Position numbers and translations under genes: made by a program | In this document: positions 58,112-64,000 of the stretch, in pieces | Layout: each line of letters starts with the position of its first letter | How positions within the stretch are numbered: the first letter of the stretch is position 1 | Notes under the pieces: generated by a model | Told to the model about the DNA's origin: nothing | The model's database searches: none | What the model saw: only the letters and a program-made list of their open reading frames with translations | From: Botryotinia globosa | Lineage: Eukaryota > Ascomycota > Leotiomycetes > Helotiales > Sclerotiniaceae | Assembly (NCBI GenBank): GCA_014898425.1 | Contig: RCSZ01000023.1 | Span: 62,001-126,000, forward strand | Reading direction: 5' to 3' | Length of the DNA: 64,000 nt

Positions 58112-60474
58112 GCGAAGTTTTCCCTTATTGACAGATCAATGATTACTTGGTGACTGTACAAGAAAACTATTGAAGAGCGATGGAACTAGATTTCAGCAAA
58201 TATTTGTTTTCTAACTAGTGTCCGTGATTGGAATTTCTGATTTGAATCGCAAGAATAACAAAACTTCGTCTGGACATTGCTTGTTACTCGCTTACATCCG
58301 AGCAATGACAGGGGTCATATTTCGTTCCGATCACGCCTTGGTGGTACGACTCGACGAAGTTGTGTCGCAGCGGGCGCCGTGGCTAGCTAAATTTGCCAAA
58401 CATGTAAAGATAGATATGAGGGGTCTTGATATGTTAAAGTTCGACCTGGATTCCTCAACTTCATTTGACTTCATCTTCAAACATCTCGTCTAATCTGTGG
58501 AGAATGAGAATGTAAAAATCTTCGCCTGTCGGGAATCTCCATGGATTGTTCATTTGTGCATGTTATAACTTACGAGGGAAAACAGCACATATTATCTCGG
58601 CCAGGGTCTAATCCGCTAGATATTCCAATGCCCATGCGCACCAACTTTCTATTGCAATAATGATACCTCTACTTCCGTCTTTAACTAGCTCACGAATGCC
58701 ACCATTCCCAAGCCCAAATTTATTAAACGGGCCCTCTAAATGCTACGGCACTCAAGATGGGCGAATGAAGATTGAAGCAGTCATAAGCTTCAGAAATTGT
58801 CTTTGAGGATTCGGCATATCCAAAATACCACCTGTAGCTTTGTTCAGTTGCAAAGACGAATGATATATAAGGAGCCTAGGTACGAGATCAAAACAAGGGC
58901 TGTAAAGGAGAAGATTTGTCCAGACTTCAAGTGACATAGGAAACAACCAATTTTGAGAATTCGAAATAGATTAAAAGCAGACATTACCTAGAAAGCTCTT
59001 CACAAAGTATTAAAACGAAGAGTCTGTTGCAGCGGCATTGGTTATTAAGGAAGAAGAGGAGAGTGAATAGAATATGGAGTTTGCGGATATTGAGGGTTAT
59101 AGGAGGATTGATGGGTGATGGGGATTGAGATTGGGATTGGGATTGGTGATGTTTGATGACTCTACTGAGTTGGGATTATTGGGGGTAGTAAAGTGGAAGT
59201 ATTGTTAAGTATATTAGGAGGGTGAATTTGGAATAGGGTTTCTGCCTTGTGTATATTTATGGTGTAGTATTTCTTGGTTTCTCGCGATCGATCCCCTCGT
59301 AATAACTTTCCAGTCAAAGGCTCTCCAGAGTGACACATCGATTTACGCGACTCTAATACCTGCAGAAATGCTGCTCGTGATGGTGGAAGGCGTCGATCGT
59401 GGTGCTACTAGTCTAGAGAAAAATAGTCTTCTGCAGTCATTGTGGAAACCCGTCTTCAACATCAATTGTACCATCTTTATTTTAATCCTTTTCTTTTTTT
59501 TCTTTGCGCCTTGGCACTTCTTCTCCACATCATAGACCTGCATTTCGTTTCTTGATTGATCCCACTCGAGAGGTATAATAACACCGACAAAGTCATCTCA
59601 AAGCTTCAATGAAGGTATGATCTGAATCAATTCATGGAGGTTTCGCCGTTCGTGTGTATGGACCCTCTCTGATATGGTGTTGAATATCAGTGTCAGTGAA
59701 CTTCGTAACGACGTTTGGTATTGAGGGTCTTATTATCTGGCGCAACCCGAACCGGGAGAAGTATTTGATATGGAGAAGTATGAGCTACAGACGAAAGGTC
59801 GGTGTAAAAATCATCATCCCAAGTGATAAATCTAGAGATTGAGAGTGTATCGAGGAGATAAATGTGTTCTTTGACTGACAAAGCTTCATTTTCAAGAGAT
59901 CTTCAAAAGACCAACAACAACTCTTGACATAAACATGTCCCAATGCAACTGGAACTTCACTCGTCTTAGGGTGGGGCTCTACTGAATTGACAATCGCAGA
60001 TTTCATCTCTTTATCCTCTTCCACAATGAACAGAAAGCTGTAAATATTTCAAGGCCGAGTAGTTAAATGTTCAATCCTACTGAAATCCTTTGCACATAGA
60101 GGAAATTGAAATCAATTTTCAATCGTAACAACGAGAGTTGTAGAATTAATCGAAATATATTGTCGCTGAATTGGAATTCCCCTTGCAGAATTGATAAATT
60201 CTTGACCGTATCACTGATCTTGTGTGGTAACTTGGTGCCGCAAATTCAATTTGCCTCAATGTAATGCTGCTTAAATGAGATCGAATGAACAGAAATTTTG
60301 ACATGAGTCATGACGATTAGTGCATTTATGTTGTGGGTACTGCATAGCTAGACGCCATTTAAGTCGCTGGCTGTAAAGCTTCGAGGCGATTGCCCACGAT
60401 ATCAATGATCGCATAGGTTCAGAAACTCCAAACGTAATGACGGCTTCTCAACACATCACTTGAGCTCCTTATTC
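58112..60474. other. Region of short unassigned ORFs
   Basis: Includes 58218-58493 plus (91 codons), 58752-58946 minus and 59693-60024 minus (two overlapping frames, one reading …VEPHPKTSEVPVALGHVYVK…). G-rich simple sequence with repeated GGGATT lies near 59120-59145. Nothing supports a complete gene. Confidence 0.35.
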
Positions 60475-60657
60475 TCACTCTCCTACCTCAGCTAAAAGTA
60501 CGAGTTTTGTCATCGGGGTCAATTCAAATCGTTGTAAAGCCAACCCCGCGACGAGAAATGAAGCTTTTACTCCATCATGAATCCTAGGATTAATACTCGA
60601 TAGTGAAGCTTTGAATTTGGACCACTTGGCTCTCATGTCTTCAAACAGAAGCATCAC
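60475..60657 (-). other. Candidate coding exon, unrecognised
   Basis: Preceded on the minus strand by GAGAACTAACAG, a strong branch/acceptor combination. The frame reads MLLFEDMRAKWSKFKASLSS, then VKASFLVAGLALQRFELTPM, and ends at a donor-like GAG|GTAGGA. Looks like an internal exon of a minus-strand gene. Partner exons not identified. Confidence 0.3.
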
Positions 60658-61740
60658 TGTTAGTTCTCTTTAGAGGATCAAAGAACTCTAGAGAGTCCGT
60701 CAAGCATCTAGGGTTTAGACCCCACAAGGAACATGGAGGGGCGGCGATGATGCTTTTCTTTCACAACAGATACGAGATACCAAAGCAAACTCAGATCTTC
60801 GAGATATTACTTTATTATTAGATGATGAGCAACAGAATTTGTGTGGTGGTAAAGTTGATCTGAAATCGAGACGAGGTATGGGGTACGGAATGAGACACCC
60901 GGGGACAGTCGAAGCAGTTATGTGTATCATATGAATATCAAGATGATGGATATGAAGATATCGAATTACTATGTCAACAAAGTAGTAAATTGAGGGAAAC
61001 AAGAAGGAGAAAAAGATTTGGAAGTGAACATGCATTGGGGTTTACCGGTTACAATAGATTAGTGTAGTCTGACTTTCGAAAGTATCACAAATAGATCTAG
61101 ATTATCTTGATCTAAAATAGTCTTACAAATCTACAATAAAGTGTGGGCTGCTCGAGTAATGAGATTCGCCGGTAACGATCGAGTGTGTAAATTCTTCACT
61201 CATGGGTAGGGGGCGTGGGCATTTCGAGAAGGAATAGGGTGAGCCTCTTTGAAAATTACGTCTTTGTCAGAAGTGAATCACGATGTATACTCATCTAACG
61301 AAAGTTTTATCGACCTTTCCATCTTAAACCTTTTAGAGGTAGTAAACAAGAACCTGCAGTGCCAGTCCCTACTCATTGAGCTATTTTTGTCTCTGTCACA
61401 AGAGACTTTTGCGGGAGAAAGATAATGCATGGGAGAACTTGGTAAATATGTTTCATGGGTTCACTAGCGTAATTAGTCTGGAATGCTTAGTCATCAGTGC
61501 CATTATACAGCACACTTCCAAAAGACCTTCCTTCTCCTCTTCGTAGATCATCATATATCTAACCATACACCTACCTCATATCCCTTCTATCGTAACAGTG
61601 TGGCAAAAATGACAGCTGTTGGCATCAGGAGATACCAAGATTTTGAAGTATTGCGAGTACCGTACTTTCTGATCACCGCTCTTCTAGACTACCTCAAAAA
61701 ATTATATTATAGTACTAGACAATTGAAATAAGCTGGAATC
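60658..61740. other. Last normal-composition stretch before the second AT block
   Basis: Holds ORFs 60715-61035 minus and 61483-61731 plus, neither with recognisable features. Composition changes abruptly at about 61745. Confidence 0.4.
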
Positions 61741-63012
61741 ACTTTTTTTTTAATTTAATAGTATCTATATTATAGGGTAAAATGAGGATATAAATTCATT
61801 CTTTTTTTAAAAAAATCTGATTTTTAAATATATTATTATCCAACTATTTTTGAAGTTATTTCTATATATTGTATCAATATATTATTTTTTTATATTGATA
61901 TATGTTTTTATATATCTTAATATATTTTTTATTAAAAATTCAAATAATCTTTTATTTAATGTTTTTTATATTACTTTCAAATATTTTTTTAATTTTGTTA
62001 TATATTTTTTTCTATATTTTTTAGATTTTATAGATTTTATAAAAATAGAATATGAATTTATCATTTTATATTTTAATGTTTATTAGTTATTCTTAATAAA
62101 ATTAAGATTTGAAAAATAAGAAAACCAATCAATGATTTAGATTTTATTTTCAATAAATTAGTTCTATATAATGTAAATAGTATATATAAGTATATTACTT
62201 TATATAAAAATGAAAGGATTGTAATACTTCTCAAGAAATATATTTTCTAAAATCTGAATATAAGATTTTATGAAGTATTTATACTTTTTAGATTTCTAAT
62301 TCCTTTTTATTATATATAATAAGGTTTTTTTTTTTTTTAGAAAGCTATTTATATTATTATTTTAATATTTTATTTAAGTTTATAGATAGTAATTAAAATA
62401 GGATTTCACTTTTGAATAGAAATTTCGAATATTTATACCAATTTTTTTTTGTATTTGTATTTAACAGAACATTTGTTATTCTATATATAAAGTTTTTATT
62501 TTTTAATATTTTAAATATATTTAGTATTTATATTAATCTAATTTTAGTCTAATATACTTCTCTTTGAATTTAGAATACTTTTTTATATACCAATAAATAA
62601 TCCTATGGAGTTTATATAAGTCCTTAATATAAATATTATTTATTTTTGAATTTGTTTTTTGTTGATATATTTCAAACTTTGTTTTGAAATATAATTATAT
62701 ATACTTTAATATAGATTGATAATTCTAAATCGAATATAAAATCTTTTTATATTTATTAAACTTAAAAATTCCTTTTAAATTTAATTCAATACCCTCAATA
62801 ATTAATCTCACTACTTTATAAAAAGTTTTAAATTCGATTTCAATTTTATATAATAAAAGTTCTATTTATTGAGTTTCAATAATAAGCTTTCACTTATATA
62901 AAATAAACTTTCTTTTTTAATTAATTTGTAATAAATTTGAATCTATTTGGAATTATAGTTATTGAATTAAAAAATATTTAAAAGTTAATGTTAAGGAATA
63001 AAATGTGTGAAA
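61741..63012. other. Second AT-rich block, left part
   Basis: Very AT-rich, no genes. The ORF at 61850-62086 is Phe/Tyr/Ile/Leu-rich because of composition. Probably RIP-mutated transposon sequence; no LTR pair is resolvable within the window. Confidence 0.6.
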
Positions 63013-63014
63013 TA

Positions 63015-63737
63015 ATAGTCGGCTCTCGTTAGTAGCCGACTAGTTCCTACAGAAGAACTTGGTTATACCGGACTGAGATTTTCGACCAATCAAATCCGGT
63101 ATATCCAAGATTCCGGTATAAAAAATGGTGGCCCAAGCTTTCTAACCAAAATTTATATCCGATTTCTGTTCCAAACCCCGATATTTTCGGAAAAATCATG
63201 TGATTAAAGCGAATCATGTTTATTAATCAAAAAAGAAAGCTTATTCAGCTAGATTTACTATCAAAATTTATACCGGATTCACGAAAAAAGTGTCCGGTAT
63301 ACCGGTATATCCAAAAAAATCCGGTATTACCATATAAAAAGTGTTTAAATAAGGAAATTATTCCGGTATATCCAAGATTCCGATATATCCCAGTCCGGTA
63401 TAGCCAAGTTTTTCTGTAGTCGGGGAAAGCGATTGTCCCGTTGAGATTTTAGGTGCAAAATATACTAAAATCATTAAATTTTATTGAAAATCCAATTCAT
63501 TTTTAGTACACAACCTTTAGCTTTTGAATAATTTCAAAAAAATTATAAAGCTATATTTAATAAAACTATAGCTATTCAATGATATTAAAATCTTTTGAAT
63601 TCCTTCAAAATTAATGATATTATTTATAAAATTCATATATTTTTCACTGAAAATCACAAAATCTACTATCAAAATGTCAACGGGATAATCGCTTTCCCCG
63701 ACTAGGAACTAGTCGGCTACTAACGAGAGCCGACTAT
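63015..63737. mobile_element. MITE family 1, second copy, interrupted by a nested MITE
   Basis: Termini ATAGTCGGCTCTCG and its inverse, flanked by TA (63013-63014 and 63738-63739). The right arm (…GACTAGGAACTAGTCGGC…) is intact. The left arm is the exact inverse once the insertion at 63050-63416 and one TA are removed (TTCCTA|…|TAGTCGGGG). About 354 bp without the insert. Shares GGGGAAAGCGATTGTCC with the copy at 30462-30849. Confidence 0.9.
63050..63416. mobile_element. 367-bp MITE, family 3 (CAGAA termini, TA target), nested
   Basis: The left end CAGAAGAACTTGGTTATACC and right end, inverse of CAGAAAAACTTGGCTATACC, match at 25 of 27 positions through CGGACTG. TA on both sides (63048-63049 and 63417-63418). 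The interior has subterminal repeats of TCCGGTATA / TCCAAGATTCCGG in several copies. Remains GC-rich and little mutated, so it is probably the youngest insertion seen. Tc1/mariner-type by TSD. The 63216-63419 ORF inside it is incidental. Confidence 0.9.
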
Positions 63738-63739
63738 TA

Positions 63740-64000
63740 CGTTTTATATATATTTCGACTCTTTCTAATTGTGAGTCACTGTATACAATATTAAAATGTT
63801 TTATATTAATTTTATAATCTGTTATTGTAATTTGTATTTCCTCGATATCTTTAATTTTTGGAAATTTTAAATTTAAATTAATCGTTATTTTAAATATAAT
63901 TTCTTTTTAAATATAATTTAGTTTCATTGATATGCTAATTACTTTATTCGATATTTAGATCATATAAGTTGATAATTCTTAATATCAAATTTTTCAATAA
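63740..64000. other. AT-rich block continuing beyond the window
   Basis: No feature seen. Confidence 0.6.

Noticed and set aside
59120..59146. GGGATT-type repeats as interstitial telomere
   Set aside because: Only about three imperfect units and not the usual fungal TTAGGG.

Overview
The window looks like a chromosome segment of a filamentous ascomycete. Three things point there: short GT..AG introns with CTAAT-type branch sites, single-exon genes with Ser/Thr-rich low-complexity tracts, and a sharp two-compartment base composition. About 1-7.0 kb and 47.7-61.7 kb have ordinary composition. About 7.3-47.1 kb and 61.7-64 kb are extremely AT-rich, and their transposon reading frames are full of C-to-T/G-to-A type changes (CGA to TGA, TGG to TAG/TGA, Asp-Asp to Asn-Asn), the signature expected of repeat-induced point mutation (RIP). 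I cannot name a species; a leotiomycete with AT isochores would fit.

Left arm (1-7 kb). A decayed gene with a Ulp1/SENP-type cysteine protease core (catalytic His, Asp, Gln and Cys motifs all visible) and a coiled-coil tail, broken by frameshifts and stops. Next is a divergent pair of small, unrecognised membrane-type proteins (4658-5119 minus, 6017-6463 plus), separated by a long GAT microsatellite, a (GATAAAAT)10 array and one TATA box on each side. A 251-bp inverted-repeat element and a 130-bp solo LTR mark the edge of the AT block.

AT block (7.3-47.1 kb). Despite heavy mutation, its architecture resolves from LTR pairs and target-site duplications (TSDs). A Ty3/gypsy element (9017-22508) carries a nested Ty1/copia element (12617-18437). 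A complete 534-bp TRIM-like miniature LTR element follows (22765-23298); the solo LTR at 7460 belongs to its family. Then come a complete copia element (23904-29416), two adjacent TA-flanked MITEs (30462-30849 and 30861-31314), and a second gypsy element (33537-47113) with a nested copia element (40136-45871). None can encode a working protein. The short ORFs in this block are products of base composition.

Right arm (47.7-61.7 kb). A 15-bp minisatellite sits at the border. It is followed by a truncated small gene on the minus strand, a J-domain (DnaJ) membrane protein on the minus strand with one in-phase 90-nt intron, a tandemly duplicated putative regulatory segment, and a 655-aa membrane/coiled-coil protein on the plus strand. 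About 6 kb follow with no gene I can support, only candidate exons. A 35-bp repeat with a near-palindromic core recurs in the gene-bearing arms only.

Right end (61.7-64 kb). A second AT-rich block begins, holding a MITE inside a MITE, both with TA target duplications.

The most interesting items are the miniature LTR family, whose LTR contains a tRNA-like D-arm and an Arg(UCU)-type anticodon loop; the exactly resolvable nested retroelement block, which could be a regional centromere or a heterochromatin island; and the set of TA-type MITEs. All assignments rest on reading the sequence; no search was run.
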